This document shows positions 8,024-16,657 of a DNA stretch of 64,000 bases, one piece after another. Numbering within the stretch: the first letter of the stretch is position 1; every line of letters starts with the position of its first letter. The stretch spans positions 434,001 through 498,000 of the forward strand of contig NZ_AUIK01000008.1 of NCBI RefSeq assembly GCF_000423665.1. Reading direction: 5' to 3'. Made by a program: the position numbers and the translations under genes. Source of the DNA: Solirubrobacter soli DSM 22325. Its GTDB lineage: Bacteria > Actinomycetota > Thermoleophilia > Solirubrobacterales > Solirubrobacteraceae. The notes below the pieces were generated by a model that was not told where the DNA came from, searched no databases, and was given only the letters and a program-made list of their open reading frames with translations.

Positions 8024-8944
8024 GTGGACCCCCTCGCCGACGTCCTCGACCTGAGCCGCGTCCGCGGCGCGGTTCTCGCGAACGTGCGAGCCAGGGCGCC
8101 TTGGGGCTTGCGTCTGCCGCAGTCGCCCGGCGCCTCGTTTCATGCGCTCACCTCAGGCACCGCCTGGCTGCGCGTCGAAGGCGAGGAGCCGCGACAGCTG
8201 ATGCCCGGCGATCTCGTCCTGCTGCCCACCGGGATCCCACACGAGCTCTCGTCGACGCCGACCGCCCGCTGCCGCCCGTTCGACCGCGCGATGAAGACCG
8301 AGCTCATGACCCCGGAGGGCGACCTCATCCTCGACGGCCCGGGCGCGACGACGACCTTCGTCTGCGCCGGATACGACTACGACCACGAGGTCGCCCAGCC
8401 GCTCCTGTCGCTGCTTCCCGCTGTCCTGCACCTCCCGGCCGACCCCGCCGGCGGCGCGAAGGTCGCGGGCGTCGTCGCGCTCCTCGCCGCCGAGCTCGGT
8501 CTCCGCGACGCGGGTGCCCGCGCCGCCGTCGCACGGCTGATCGACCTGCTGCTCATCCACGTCGTGCGGGCCTGGAGCGCCGGCGAGGAGCACGCGTCGT
8601 GGCTGCGGGCGCTGCACGATCCGCTCATCGCCCGCGCCCTCGGGCTGCTGCACGACCGCCCGGCCGAGCCGTGGACGATCGAGCGCCTCGCCGCCGAGGT
8701 CCATGTCTCGCGCGCCACGCTCGCGCGCCGCTTCAGCGAATGCGTCGGCGAGCCGCCGCTCACCTACCTCACGCGTTGGCGGATGGATCTCGCCGCGCGG
8801 CGCCTGCGCGAGACCGACGAGCCGGTCGAGTCGGTCGCCGCCGCCGTCGGATACACGTCCGAGTACGCCTTCAACCGCGCGTTCCGCCGCCACCGCGGGC
8901 AGCCGCCGGGCCGGTATCGCCGTGTCCTCGAAGGTCAGGCATAG
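8024..8944 (+). CDS. AraC-family transcriptional regulator with cupin sensor domain
   Basis: The protein has 306 residues, starting at a GTG. Residues about 1-185 form an AraC_binding/cupin-type domain (LRVEGEEPRQLMPGDLVLLP). Residues about 200-300 hold two helix-turn-helix motifs (IERLAAEVHVSRATLARRFS and VESVAAAVGYTSEYAFNRAF) ending in the classic GQPPGRYRR. Its C-terminus overlaps the end of the convergent amidohydrolase gene by 10 bases. It is divergent from the SDR gene across 127 bases and is the obvious candidate regulator for it. Confidence 0.93.
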   Translation: MDPLADVLDLSRVRGAVLANVRARAPWGLRLPQSPGASFHALTSGTAWLRVEGEEPRQLMPGDLVLLPTGIPHELSSTPTARCRPFDRAMKTELMTPEGDLILDGPGATTTFVCAGYDYDHEVAQPLLSLLPAVLHLPADPAGGAKVAGVVALLAAELGLRDAGARAAVARLIDLLLIHVVRAWSAGEEHASWLRALHDPLIARALGLLHDRPAEPWTIERLAAEVHVSRATLARRFSECVGEPPLTYLTRWRMDLAARRLRETDEPVESVAAAVGYTSEYAFNRAFRRHRGQPPGRYRRVLEGQA

Positions 8945-9780
8945 GCCGTCGCGCCGCCGAGCAGGGCGGAGCCGTTACGGGCGAAGGTCGTCGCGGCGGG
9001 ATCGACCGCGTCGACGTACGGCCAGTCGCTGCCGAAGACGACGTGGGCGGGATCGGCGTACCCCTCGGCGGCCTGGAGCGCGACGGGGTGCGTCGCGAGG
9101 GCGGTGTCGTAGTACAGGCGGCGAAGGAACGCGTGGGCGTTCTCGCCGAGCGATGCCAGCCGTTGGGCGAGGAACGGGATCGCGCCGCCGAGGTGGGCGA
9201 CCTGCAGCCGGATGCGCGGCCAGCGTTCGGGGGCGCCGGCCGAGATCAGCGTCGCGATCGCGCGCGTGGTCTCGAACGGGAACTCGTAGACCCAGACCGG
9301 GTGCTCGACGGCGGGCGGCGTGTACGGCGGCGGCGCCGGATGCACGAGGACGTACGCCGCCCGCGCATCGAGCTCGTCGAACAGCGGCTCCCACGCAGGC
9401 TCGCCGAGGTAGCGGCCGAGCAGGTTGCTGAGCAGCACGACGCCGTCGAGCGCGAGGACGTCGAGTGCGTGCTCGAGCTCGGCGAGCGCGCGATCGACGT
9501 CGGGCAGCGGCAGCACCGCCAGCCCGGCGAAGCGGGGGCCAGCCATCGAGGCGGTCGCCTCGTTGACCGAGCGCGCGAGCTCGTCGGCGAGTCCCTGATC
9601 GCCGAACGCGACCCCGGGTGGCGAGAGCGACAGCACGGCCCGGTCGATCTCGCTGACGTCCATGAAGCCGAGCGCTCGCTCGGTCGACCACGCCGGGAGG
9701 GGGAAGTCGAGCAGCGAGCGCGCCTCGAGCTCACGGCGGTACGCGTCGGGGGTGAAATGCATGTGGGCGTCGATCCGCAT
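8935..9780 (-). CDS. Amidohydrolase family protein (ACMSD-like metal-dependent hydrolase)
   Basis: The protein has 281 residues. It carries the metal-ligand pattern of amidohydrolase-2 enzymes: IDAHMHF at the N-terminus, VHPAP in the middle, QVAHLGGAIPF and FGSDWPYVD near the end. These enzymes hydrolyse or decarboxylate ring or acyl substrates; the substrate is unknown here. It is the last gene of the minus-strand operon led by the ECF sigma factor, 29 bases after the preceding gene. Membership of that operon is inferred from spacing only. Confidence 0.9.
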   Translation of the reverse strand: MRIDAHMHFTPDAYRRELEARSLLDFPLPAWSTERALGFMDVSEIDRAVLSLSPPGVAFGDQGLADELARSVNEATASMAGPRFAGLAVLPLPDVDRALAELEHALDVLALDGVVLLSNLLGRYLGEPAWEPLFDELDARAAYVLVHPAPPPYTPPAVEHPVWVYEFPFETTRAIATLISAGAPERWPRIRLQVAHLGGAIPFLAQRLASLGENAHAFLRRLYYDTALATHPVALQAAEGYADPAHVVFGSDWPYVDAVDPAATTFARNGSALLGGATAYA

Positions 9781-9809
9781 TCCCGCCAGTCCGCGTCACG
9801 GTCGGTTCG

Positions 9810-10319
9810 TTACGACGCCGCGTAGCGGTCCCAGGGCCATGGCTGCTCGCTCCCGTAGCGCTCGATCGTCGGTCCGCACGGGAGTGGGGCGCGCCCGATC
9901 AGACCCGCCTCGAGGCGGAGGATCCGCGCCGGGAAGATCCGCGCGAAGGGATCGTCTTCAAGCTCCGAGACGTTCCGCCGGGCCGTGAGGGCTCCCTCGA
10001 AGTGCGACGCGTCGGTCAGGAACGTCGTCACGGCATCCGGCGGCAGACCGGCGAGCACGCGACGGCGGGCGGACTGCACGGCGGGATCGTCGAACGGAAG
10101 GCGCACCCCGCGCGGTGGGCGGGCGAGCGAGATCCAGGTGGCGTCGCCGCCGGAGTCGACGACGCGGTCGTCGATCCGTACCGCCCCGCGCGTCGGTCTC
10201 GCCCGTTGGCGCCAAGCGGCCAGCCAACCGGCGGGGGTGCCGTCGAGCGTGAAGGCCGCGGCGACGGCGGTCGCCCGTTCGGGGGCGGAGTCGACGAGGT
10301 CCAGCCAACACCAGCTCAT
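9810..10319 (-). CDS. Conserved-looking hypothetical protein in the redox sigma operon
   Basis: I do not recognise this 169-residue protein. It is soluble, rich in Trp and Arg, and carries CWLDL at the start and GGDATWISLARPPRG in the middle; no signal peptide or membrane segment is visible. Its ATG overlaps the stop of the peroxiredoxin-like gene by 4 bases, so translation is coupled and the two products are probably needed together. Confidence 0.75.
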   Translation of the reverse strand: MSWCWLDLVDSAPERATAVAAAFTLDGTPAGWLAAWRQRARPTRGAVRIDDRVVDSGGDATWISLARPPRGVRLPFDDPAVQSARRRVLAGLPPDAVTTFLTDASHFEGALTARRNVSELEDDPFARIFPARILRLEAGLIGRAPLPCGPTIERYGSEQPWPWDRYAAS

Positions 10320-10834
10320 GCCGTGGGCGCCTCCCAGTCGGTGCGCGTCGCGGCCGCGATCGCGCGCAGGTCGTGGCGCAACTCATCCATCGTCGGACGT
10401 CCCCAATACCAGTAGCCGTCGTAGGCGGCCTGGATGCGCAGATCCGGGAAGAGCGTGAACACCGTCGGCGCGTACGGGTCGTGGACGGTGTCGGTCGTCT
10501 CGCGCAGGCCGAGTTCGCGCTGCACCGTCCGTTCGGGGTCCGAGAGGAAGGTCCAGAGCGCGCCGATCCCGGCCCGGAACGCGGCGTTGACATCGGGGCG
10601 ATCGACGCTGATCGAGATCATCCGCGAGTAGGCGACCTCGACATCGTCCTGCAGGTCTAGGAGGCGCCGGAGGTACGCCTGCTCCTTCGGGCACCACCAG
10701 CCGCGGTAGAAGTGGAGGATCGTCGGGTCGCCGGCGATCAGCTCCGAGAGTTGCCGCCGGTTGCTCGCGTGGTCGGTGAGGGTGAAGTCCGGGAAGGTGG
10801 TGCCCGGCGCCAGACGTTGGAGTGCGGTGTTCAC
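10316..10834 (-). CDS. Peroxiredoxin-like (AhpC/TSA, redoxin) protein
   Basis: The protein has 172 residues. The thioredoxin-like fold is signalled by PGTTFPDFTLTDH and the active-site strand LHFYRGWWCPKEQAYL, where the single Cys sits at the peroxidatic position (CPKE replaces the usual TxxC setting). There is no resolving Cys nearby, as in 1-Cys members. It starts at a GTG overlapping the upstream zinc-finger protein stop by 4 bases, and overlaps the next gene by 4 bases. Its context, with an FMN reductase, zinc-finger anti-sigma proteins and an ECF sigma factor, supports a redox-stress role. Confidence 0.87.
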   Translation of the reverse strand: MNTALQRLAPGTTFPDFTLTDHASNRRQLSELIAGDPTILHFYRGWWCPKEQAYLRRLLDLQDDVEVAYSRMISISVDRPDVNAAFRAGIGALWTFLSDPERTVQRELGLRETTDTVHDPYAPTVFTLFPDLRIQAAYDGYWYWGRPTMDELRHDLRAIAAATRTDWEAPTA

Positions 10835-11070
10835 GTGTCGTCGTCCTTCGTGTGCCAGTCATGGAACGCGTCGAGCAGGCTCGCGACCTCGGGTCGCCGC
10901 TCGAGCGCGGCGACGTCGTTGGCGAGACGGAGCGTCACGCGCATCTGCGCGACGTAGTGCTCACAGCCCGGGCAGACCGCGAGGTGGGCCTCGAACCGCT
11001 CCCGATCAGCATCATCGAGGGAGCCGTCGAAGTAGTCGGTGACGAGCTCAACGAGCTCCTGGCACGTCAT
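10831..11070 (-). CDS. Small zinc-finger (ZAS-type) anti-sigma-like protein, second copy
   Basis: The protein has 79 residues. It contains the zinc-binding anti-sigma motif HLAVCPGC and an upstream Cys in MTCQELVELVTDY. It has no membrane segment, so it would be a soluble anti-sigma factor of the RsrA/ChrR type, a class that often senses thiol oxidation. It resembles the protein at 11874-12152 (shared ELVTDY and HLxxCxxC). It overlaps the peroxiredoxin-like gene by 4 bases. Having two such proteins in one operon is unusual. Confidence 0.88.
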   Translation of the reverse strand: MTCQELVELVTDYFDGSLDDADRERFEAHLAVCPGCEHYVAQMRVTLRLANDVAALERRPEVASLLDAFHDWHTKDDDT

Positions 11071-11082
11071 GCCGGCGCCTCG

Positions 11083-11844
11083 TCATCGGCGGTACTCCGG
11101 GTTGGGATGGTCGGGGTGTGACAGGTCCCAGTCGTGCGTGGAGTTGCCGTACGCGGGCACGCCGCCGGCGTCCTTGAGCATGCGCGCGTAGTGCAGGATG
11201 TTCCACGTCATGAAGACGGTGTTGCGGGTGGTCCAGGCGTTCTCGGGACCGCCGCTGCCGGGGTCGGAGTAGGAGTCGCCGGGGCCCGCCTCGCCGTTCC
11301 AGTAGGCGTCGGACTGCGGGGGGATCGTGAGCCCGATGTGCTGCAGCGCGTAGAGGACCTGGGCGCTGACGTGCTTGCCGCCGTCCTCGTTGCCGGTCGT
11401 CACGACGCCGCCGACCTTGCCGTAGTAGGACCACTGGCCGGCACCGTTGACCTCACCGGAGTACGCGTACAGGCGCTCGATGATCGTGCGCGTCTGAGAG
11501 CTCTGGTCGCCGAGCCAGATCGGCCCGGCGATGAGGATGATGTCGGCCGGCTCGACGAGCTCGCGGTAGATGCGCGGGAAGTCGTCGCGCTCGTAGCCCT
11601 GGGTGGTCATGTCGGGCCACACACCGGGCGGGATCACGTGATCGACGATGCGGATGGCGTCGACCTGGACGCCGACGCGTTCGAGGATCCCCCGCGAGAC
11701 GGCCAGCAGGCCGTCGGTCTGGCTCGGCTCGGGTGAGCGCTTGAGCGTGCCGTTGAACACTACGGCGCGCAGGTCGTCGTAGCTGGTCGTCGCGGCATCG
11801 GCCTGGCGGTCGATGAACTCCTGGATGGCGGCAGGGATCGGCAT
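11083..11844 (-). CDS. NADPH-dependent FMN reductase / flavodoxin-like oxidoreductase
   Basis: The protein has 253 residues. I chose the ATG at 11844; longer frames upstream run into the preceding gene. It has a flavodoxin-like fold: DLRAVVFNGTLKRSPEPSQT is the phosphate-binding loop that would hold FMN, followed by ADIILIAGPIWLGDQSS and KVGGVVTTGNEDGG. It probably reduces flavin or quinone with NAD(P)H. It sits between two zinc-finger anti-sigma genes in the sigma-led operon (29 bases after one, 12 bases before the other). Confidence 0.9.
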   Translation of the reverse strand: MPIPAAIQEFIDRQADAATTSYDDLRAVVFNGTLKRSPEPSQTDGLLAVSRGILERVGVQVDAIRIVDHVIPPGVWPDMTTQGYERDDFPRIYRELVEPADIILIAGPIWLGDQSSQTRTIIERLYAYSGEVNGAGQWSYYGKVGGVVTTGNEDGGKHVSAQVLYALQHIGLTIPPQSDAYWNGEAGPGDSYSDPGSGGPENAWTTRNTVFMTWNILHYARMLKDAGGVPAYGNSTHDWDLSHPDHPNPEYRR

Positions 11845-11873
11845 GCCAACCAGTCCCGCCGATGCGGCGAGCG

Positions 11874-12152
11874 TTACGGCTCGTCGGCGCGCTCGGCCTG
11901 GTAGGCGCGGAAGACCGTCATCAGGTCCTCGACACCGGCCTCCGGCACGTCGTCGAGCTTCAACGACCCGGTGAGGCGCCTGGTCTCGCGCATCTGCTCG
12001 AGGTAGGCGACGCACGGGTCGCAAAGGCTGAGGTGGTGCTCCAAGGCACGCCGCCGGCGCGCGGGAAGCACCCCCTCGAGGTAGTCGGTCACGAGCTCGA
12101 CGAACTCGATGCACGGAACCTGGCGCGGCGCGCGCCGCAGAGAGAACGTCAC
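11874..12152 (-). CDS. Zinc-finger (ZAS-type) anti-sigma factor, cognate to the ECF sigma factor
   Basis: The protein has 92 residues. The GTG start overlaps the TGA of the sigma gene (GTGA, 4 bases), the classic arrangement for a sigma/anti-sigma pair. The ZAS motif HLSLCDPC and an upstream Cys (PCIEFVELVTDY) would bind zinc and sense redox state. It has no membrane segment. It is paralogous to the 79-residue protein two genes downstream. Confidence 0.9.
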   Translation of the reverse strand: MTFSLRRAPRQVPCIEFVELVTDYLEGVLPARRRRALEHHLSLCDPCVAYLEQMRETRRLTGSLKLDDVPEAGVEDLMTVFRAYQAERADEP

Positions 12153-12808
12153 GCGGAAGTCACCTCGTCGCCAAGGTAGCGCTCGAGCGCCGCGCGGACC
12201 TTCGAGCGGGCGCGATGCAGCAACACGCGCTGATTGCCGTGCGAGAGCCCGAGCAGCTCGCAGACCTCGTCGGAGTCCCACCCGTCGACGTCGCGCAGGC
12301 GGATCACCGCGCGCTGGGCCGGCGGCAACCCTTCGATGGCCGCGTCGACCCGTTCCAGCGTCTCGCGTGACAGCAGCCGCTCCTGAGGCAGCGTCTCCCA
12401 GCGTGGCGGCGGCGCGGCCCACCCACCGGGGTACTGATCCTCAGGGCCGCGGAACCGGTCAGGATCGACCGCGGGCTCGTCGCCGCCGATGTCGGCCGCG
12501 ACGAGAGCGGAGAACGGCACGGTCCGCGCCTCACGCTCGCCGCGGCTCTTCGCACGGTTGCTGAGGATCCGGAACAGCCACGTCTTCAGCGTCGAGCGTT
12601 CCTCGAACCGCTCGAGTCCCTTGATGACGGCCAGCCACGTCTCCTGAACGACCTCCTCCGCCGCCTGGCGGTCCCGCACGTGCAGGCGCGCGACTCGCAG
12701 CATCGTCGCGCTGTAGCGCTCCACGAGCGTCCGGAACGCGAGCTCCTCGCCGCATCGCAGGCGGGCGAGCAGTTCAGCGTCCGGATCGACTGAGACCGGC
12801 GTGGACAC
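12149..12808 (-). CDS. ECF-type RNA polymerase sigma-70 factor
   Basis: The protein has 219 residues. Region 2 is clear (FRTLVERYSATMLRVARLH, AEEVVQETWLAVIKGLERF, TLKTWLFRILSNRAKSRGE) and region 4 at about 150-215 has the DNA-binding helix-turn-helix (LPPAQRAVIRLRDVDGW, LGLSHGNQRVLLHRARSKV). The linker between them is long and proline-rich. It heads a minus-strand operon of seven genes and is coupled to its anti-sigma factor. It probably directs the operon itself plus redox-stress genes (inference). Confidence 0.95.
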   Translation of the reverse strand: MSTPVSVDPDAELLARLRCGEELAFRTLVERYSATMLRVARLHVRDRQAAEEVVQETWLAVIKGLERFEERSTLKTWLFRILSNRAKSRGEREARTVPFSALVAADIGGDEPAVDPDRFRGPEDQYPGGWAAPPPRWETLPQERLLSRETLERVDAAIEGLPPAQRAVIRLRDVDGWDSDEVCELLGLSHGNQRVLLHRARSKVRAALERYLGDEVTSA

Positions 12809-12859
12809 GGCAAGCGTGACGCTATACCGGTCCGCGCCGGCGCGCCACCGACGGCGCGC

Positions 12860-13273
12860 TCAGGCCCAGAACGCCGTGACCTCCCCCGGGTCCCCGATGT
12901 ACTGGTCGAAGCTGCGGATGCGGTCGCCGTCGATGACGCACAGGAGCATCTGCTGATCGTCGAACGCGCGCCCGTCCGGGCGCCGGCCGCTGACGCGCAT
13001 GACGGCGGCGACGCGACCCTCACCGTCGGCCATGAGCGTCTCCGGGACGGCCCGCAGCGTGCCGGCCGTCAACTGGCCCGACTCGCCCAGGAACGCCATG
13101 ATCCCGTCGCGCCCGTGGTGGACGCCGCCGAGTCGATCGTCGTTGCGGTGATTCCAGGTCGCGTCCGGCGCGAGGCGCTCGGCGAACGTGGCGAGGTCGC
13201 CGCGGGCGAACGCGTCGAAGAGCGCTCCGACGACGGCGAGATCCGCGGTTGCGGAGGACGTGGTGGTGGTCAT
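12860..13273 (-). CDS. SnoaL-like / NTF2-fold polyketide-cyclase-type protein
   Basis: The protein has 137 residues and an NTF2-like fold: VGALFDAFARGDLATFAERL, PDATWNHRNDD, GRDGIMAFLGESG, and a C-terminal strand with FDQYIGD. The family covers small-molecule isomerases, cyclases and many proteins of unknown role. There is no signal peptide. It lies 51 bases upstream of the ECF sigma factor on the same strand, so it could be co-transcribed, but no coupling is visible. Confidence 0.88.
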   Translation of the reverse strand: MTTTTSSATADLAVVGALFDAFARGDLATFAERLAPDATWNHRNDDRLGGVHHGRDGIMAFLGESGQLTAGTLRAVPETLMADGEGRVAAVMRVSGRRPDGRAFDDQQMLLCVIDGDRIRSFDQYIGDPGEVTAFWA

Positions 13274-13316
13274 GCGGCAACCGTAAGTCGCGCTTGCGGC
13301 CCGGGCTATCGACTGT

Positions 13317-14843
13317 TCAGTCGATCTTCGGACCGATCAGCCCGTGGCGCATCGCGAACATCGCCAGCGCGGCCCGGGTCCTGACTTCGCATTTCGCGTA
13401 GATGTGGACCGTGTGCGTGTGGACCGTCGAGGGCGAGATGATGAGCTCCGCGGCGATCTGGCGCTTCGTCGCCCCGGCGACGAGCCGGCGCAGGACGTCC
13501 AACTCGCGTTCGGTGAGCTCGGCCGGCAGCGGCGGCAACGCGGGCGGAGGCTGGCCGGCAGCCTCGAGGACGGCGCGGATCGCGTCGCGGTCGAGTGGCA
13601 GCCCGGAAAGCACCCGCGAGGCGTCCGTCGCGTTGAGTGCGGGGCGGTGTGGGCGCGGCTCGCGGAGCGCGTGCAGGACGTCAGCCGCAGCGAGCACGCA
13701 CGCCGCGGGATCGAGCTCGGACGCGTGCACGCCCGCCGGGTAGCCGGACCCGTCGGGGCGCTCGTGGTGCCGGCTCGCGACAGCCCCGAACGGCGCGAGC
13801 ACCGGTGAGCGGGCGAGGACGCGTCCGGTCTGGTACGGGTGCAGGCGCACCAGTTCCCATTCCTCCGGTCGCAGCGGCCCGGGCCGTTCCCACACCCCGG
13901 TCGGGACGGCCACGCGGCCGAGATCGTGGAGCAGGCCGGCCCGATAGACGAGGGACGCCTCGACCGACCCGACACACGCCGCCGCGGCTCGCGCGAGCGT
14001 TGCCACACCGCGCGAGTGGCCGTGGAGCCACGGCGTCTTCAGATCGGCGGCGTCGCCGAAGGCGGCGAGGGCGTCATCGAACCCGGCGGCGTCGCGAAAC
14101 TGCCGCCGTGGCGCCGGCTCGGCGTCCACGACGGCCGACCAGACGTCATCCGGGCTGGACATCCGCAGCAGCTCGCCGGGTGCCTCGAGGAACACGGCTG
14201 CGATCGAGGGGTCCAACGCTCGCCCCGACCACCGCGCGACCATGCTCGTCGCGGCCGCCTCGCCGCCGACGGCGTCGAACATGACCGCCGCGTAGCCGAC
14301 GCCGGCGAACCGTGCCGGTTGTGCGATCTCCGCACCGGCTCGTCCCGTCGGCACGCCGCGCCCGTCGAAGCGCTCGAATCCATCGAGAACGGCACAGGCC
14401 ACGGCCTCCCCCAGCCGCAGGCGGCGCGTCAGGTCGGCACCGACCTCGCAGTCCGCCCGCGCGCCCTCGGCCATCAGCTTCGGCACCGCGGGGGCGCGAG
14501 CGACCATCCGCAGACGACCCGCTCCGGTCGCGAGACTCGCCAGGAGCCGCAGCGCCTCCACCGGCCGCGACGAATCGATGAGATCCCCGCGAGCGCGAAC
14601 CACGATGTCGTCGCCGCCCAGCGTCGCCGCGAGCTCGTGGGACGTCGCGGCGCAGCCGGCGAAGCGCAGCAGCGCCGTGTAGTAGACGTCCTGCCGATCG
14701 GCGTCGTCCAGGCCCGCCCGCCGCGCCAACTCCGTTGCCAGCAGGCACGCGCGCATCGCCTCGCCGGGCGGGTGCCCACGGGTCAGATCGCTCGTCACGG
14801 ACAGCGCGGCCACGACGCCGCCGATGCCGACGGGCTGCATCAC
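13317..14843 (-). CDS. HD-GYP-like phosphohydrolase fused to a LuxR-type DNA-binding domain
   Basis: The protein has 508 residues. Residues about 10-260 look like a degenerate HD domain (a block starting RACLLATELARRAGL, then VYYTALLRFAGC) and residues about 265-410 like a fuller one (HSRGVATLARAAAAC, AGLLHDLGRVAVPTGVW, HPYQTGRVL, HHERPDGSGYPAG). Residues about 440-505 form a LuxR/NarL helix-turn-helix (LTERELDVLRRLVAGATKRQ, then SPSTVHTHTVHIYAKC). It probably regulates transcription in response to a ligand, or hydrolyses a nucleotide signal. It starts just before the divergent second ECF sigma gene. The start could also be the next codon, also an ATG. Confidence 0.88.
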   Translation of the reverse strand: MMQPVGIGGVVAALSVTSDLTRGHPPGEAMRACLLATELARRAGLDDADRQDVYYTALLRFAGCAATSHELAATLGGDDIVVRARGDLIDSSRPVEALRLLASLATGAGRLRMVARAPAVPKLMAEGARADCEVGADLTRRLRLGEAVACAVLDGFERFDGRGVPTGRAGAEIAQPARFAGVGYAAVMFDAVGGEAAATSMVARWSGRALDPSIAAVFLEAPGELLRMSSPDDVWSAVVDAEPAPRRQFRDAAGFDDALAAFGDAADLKTPWLHGHSRGVATLARAAAACVGSVEASLVYRAGLLHDLGRVAVPTGVWERPGPLRPEEWELVRLHPYQTGRVLARSPVLAPFGAVASRHHERPDGSGYPAGVHASELDPAACVLAAADVLHALREPRPHRPALNATDASRVLSGLPLDRDAIRAVLEAAGQPPPALPPLPAELTERELDVLRRLVAGATKRQIAAELIISPSTVHTHTVHIYAKCEVRTRAALAMFAMRHGLIGPKID

Positions 14844-14881
14844 GCGCCAAGCCTAAATCCACGAGACGTGCGGACGCGGCC

Positions 14882-14908
14882 TTGAGTGTGTAAGTACCGG
14901 GGTACGAT
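14882..14908 (+). promoter_or_regulatory. Possible promoter of the second ECF sigma gene
   Basis: TTGAGT at 14882-14887 and TACGAT at 14903-14908 are 15 bases apart. Overlapping them is TGTAAGTACC with a GTAC-CGGG-GTAC inverted repeat, which would also suit an ECF-type promoter. It lies 19 bases upstream of the ATG at 14927. This is motif reading only. Confidence 0.3.
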
Positions 14909-14926
14909 CGGACACCACCCTCATAG

Positions 14927-15445
14927 ATGAGGACGGTCGAGGACCTCTACCGCGCGCATGCCAGACATGTCCTGGCCTACGCGCTACGCCGTACCGACGC
15001 GGCGACGGCGGACGACGTCGTCTCGGAGGTGTTCCTGATCGTGGAACGACGGCTGGAGGACGTCCCCGCCGATGCGCGACCCTGGCTGTACGGCGTGGCG
15101 CGGAGGGTGCTCGCCAACCAGCGCCGGGCAGCCGGACGCCGGAGCGCCCTGCACGACGCGCTCGGCGTGCTGGTCCGTGACCGCGCGCCGGCGGCGCCTC
15201 CGGCCTTTCCGGCCGACGTGCCGCTCCTCGAAGCCCTGGCGGCGTTGCGTGCCGACGACCGCGAAGTGCTGATGCTGACCGCGTGGGAAGGGCTCGACGC
15301 GGCCGCTGCCGCCGCGGTCCTCGGCTGCTCCACGGCCGCCGTGCACACCCGCCTGCATCGCGCGCGTGGACGGCTGCAAGTCGCCCTGGACCGCCTGGGC
15401 GGCCGGACACCAGTGACCACGACGGCCGCGAGGACGACGAGATGA
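14927..15445 (+). CDS. ECF-type RNA polymerase sigma-70 factor (short)
   Basis: The protein has 172 residues. Region 2 is present (VEDLYRAHARHVLAYALRR, ADDVVSEVFLIVERRLEDV, RPWLYGVARRVLANQRRA) and region 4 (LRADDREVLMLTAWEGLD, LGCSTAAVHTRLHRARGRL). It ends with ATGA shared with the next gene, whose product carries a membrane segment and is the likely regulator. It is divergent from the HD/LuxR gene across 83 bases. Confidence 0.93.
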   Translation: MRTVEDLYRAHARHVLAYALRRTDAATADDVVSEVFLIVERRLEDVPADARPWLYGVARRVLANQRRAAGRRSALHDALGVLVRDRAPAAPPAFPADVPLLEALAALRADDREVLMLTAWEGLDAAAAAAVLGCSTAAVHTRLHRARGRLQVALDRLGGRTPVTTTAARTTR

Positions 15446-16656
15446 TCGACCTGCTCGACGAGCTGCGCGACGCCAACCCGATCGACCCGGACCGGGTGGA
15501 GGTCGCGCCGTACAGCTCGTCCCGCTCGCCGCGGCCTCGACCGCGGCGGGCCTGGCGCCTCGTCGTCGTCGCCGCTCCCATTGCGGTCGCGCTCGTCGCG
15601 GCGCTCGCGCTGATCCCGGGCCGTGCGACGAAGCCGGGCGGGCCGACGCTGGCCGCACGGGCCTACGCGGCGGTCACCAAGCCGGGCGTCGTGCACTGGC
15701 GCACCGCGCTGCGAACCCACGTGAACGGCCAGGGCCACACGCAGACGATCACCGAGGGCTGGTCGCACAACGGCGTCACCCACATCCTCATGTGGGAGCT
15801 TCACAACCACAAGCCTCGCCTCGTCATGGACACGCGCAGCGCCGGCGGGCGCACCGCGACGTGGACGGCCAACAGCGACACGATCCTGCGCGGCAAGGCC
15901 GTTCCGACCGGCAGCGACCCGAACACCCTGGGCGATCCGATGGCGATCTTCCGCCGGGCCTACAGGGCCGGCAAGCTCGCGCCGCTCGCGCCGAACCGCC
16001 TCAAGGTCGACCTGCCCGGCCGCTCCGACAACGAGGGCGACTTCACCGCCTACTACGACATGGACCCCAAGACCGCGTTGCCGCTCCGCTACGTCCTGGC
16101 CGGACGGGACGGAGACACGACGACGGTCCAGATCCGGGTCTACGAGACGCTCCCCTTCACCGACGCCACGAGGGCCAAGCTCCGGATGCTCGACCACCCG
16201 GCGCCGGCGTCGGCCACCACGAGCGCCGAGGAGCACTTCGCCGTCCTGCGCCACGGTCCGCGCCCCACCGGCGACCTGGCGGCGGCGGTCGAGCAACTGG
16301 CCGAGCGTCAGCGCTTCGACGCGAGCGCGGCCCGTCAGGTCGCACCCGGTTACGCGCTCGTGCCCTCCAAGGACGGGGTCTGCCTCGTCTCCGTCAACGC
16401 CGGCGGCGCGGGCGCCGGCTGCGTCGGGCTGACCTACGCGCTCAGACGCGGGATCGGCGCCGGTGTCCCCAACCCGCGTCCGGTCCCGACGAGGAAGGGC
16501 CAGCCCCGGATGGAGGCCGGAATCCGTCTCGTCGTGCCCGACGGCGTCGTCGCGGTCAAGACGCGCTTCCACGGCAAGTGGACCCGTCGTCCCGTCCGCG
16601 ACAACTACCTGCGCATCCCCCGCTTCTCGGGACAGTACGTCTTCGTGAGAGGCTGA
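15442..16656 (+). CDS. Membrane-anchored protein coupled to the ECF sigma factor (putative anti-sigma/sensor)
   Basis: The protein has 404 residues, starting at an ATG inside the sigma stop (4-base overlap). Residues 1-34 would be cytoplasmic and Arg-rich, about 35-55 form one membrane segment (WRLVVVAAPIAVALVAALAL), and the rest is extracytoplasmic. The outer part has repeated Trp/Tyr-rich beta strands (VVHWRTALRTHVNGQGHTQT, ITEGWSHNGVTHILMWEL) like lipoprotein-carrier or MucB-type folds. It has no zinc-finger motif. By position it should control the sigma factor; the mechanism is inferred, not seen. Confidence 0.82.
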   Translation: MIDLLDELRDANPIDPDRVEVAPYSSSRSPRPRPRRAWRLVVVAAPIAVALVAALALIPGRATKPGGPTLAARAYAAVTKPGVVHWRTALRTHVNGQGHTQTITEGWSHNGVTHILMWELHNHKPRLVMDTRSAGGRTATWTANSDTILRGKAVPTGSDPNTLGDPMAIFRRAYRAGKLAPLAPNRLKVDLPGRSDNEGDFTAYYDMDPKTALPLRYVLAGRDGDTTTVQIRVYETLPFTDATRAKLRMLDHPAPASATTSAEEHFAVLRHGPRPTGDLAAAVEQLAERQRFDASAARQVAPGYALVPSKDGVCLVSVNAGGAGAGCVGLTYALRRGIGAGVPNPRPVPTRKGQPRMEAGIRLVVPDGVVAVKTRFHGKWTRRPVRDNYLRIPRFSGQYVFVRG

Positions 16657-16657
16657 A

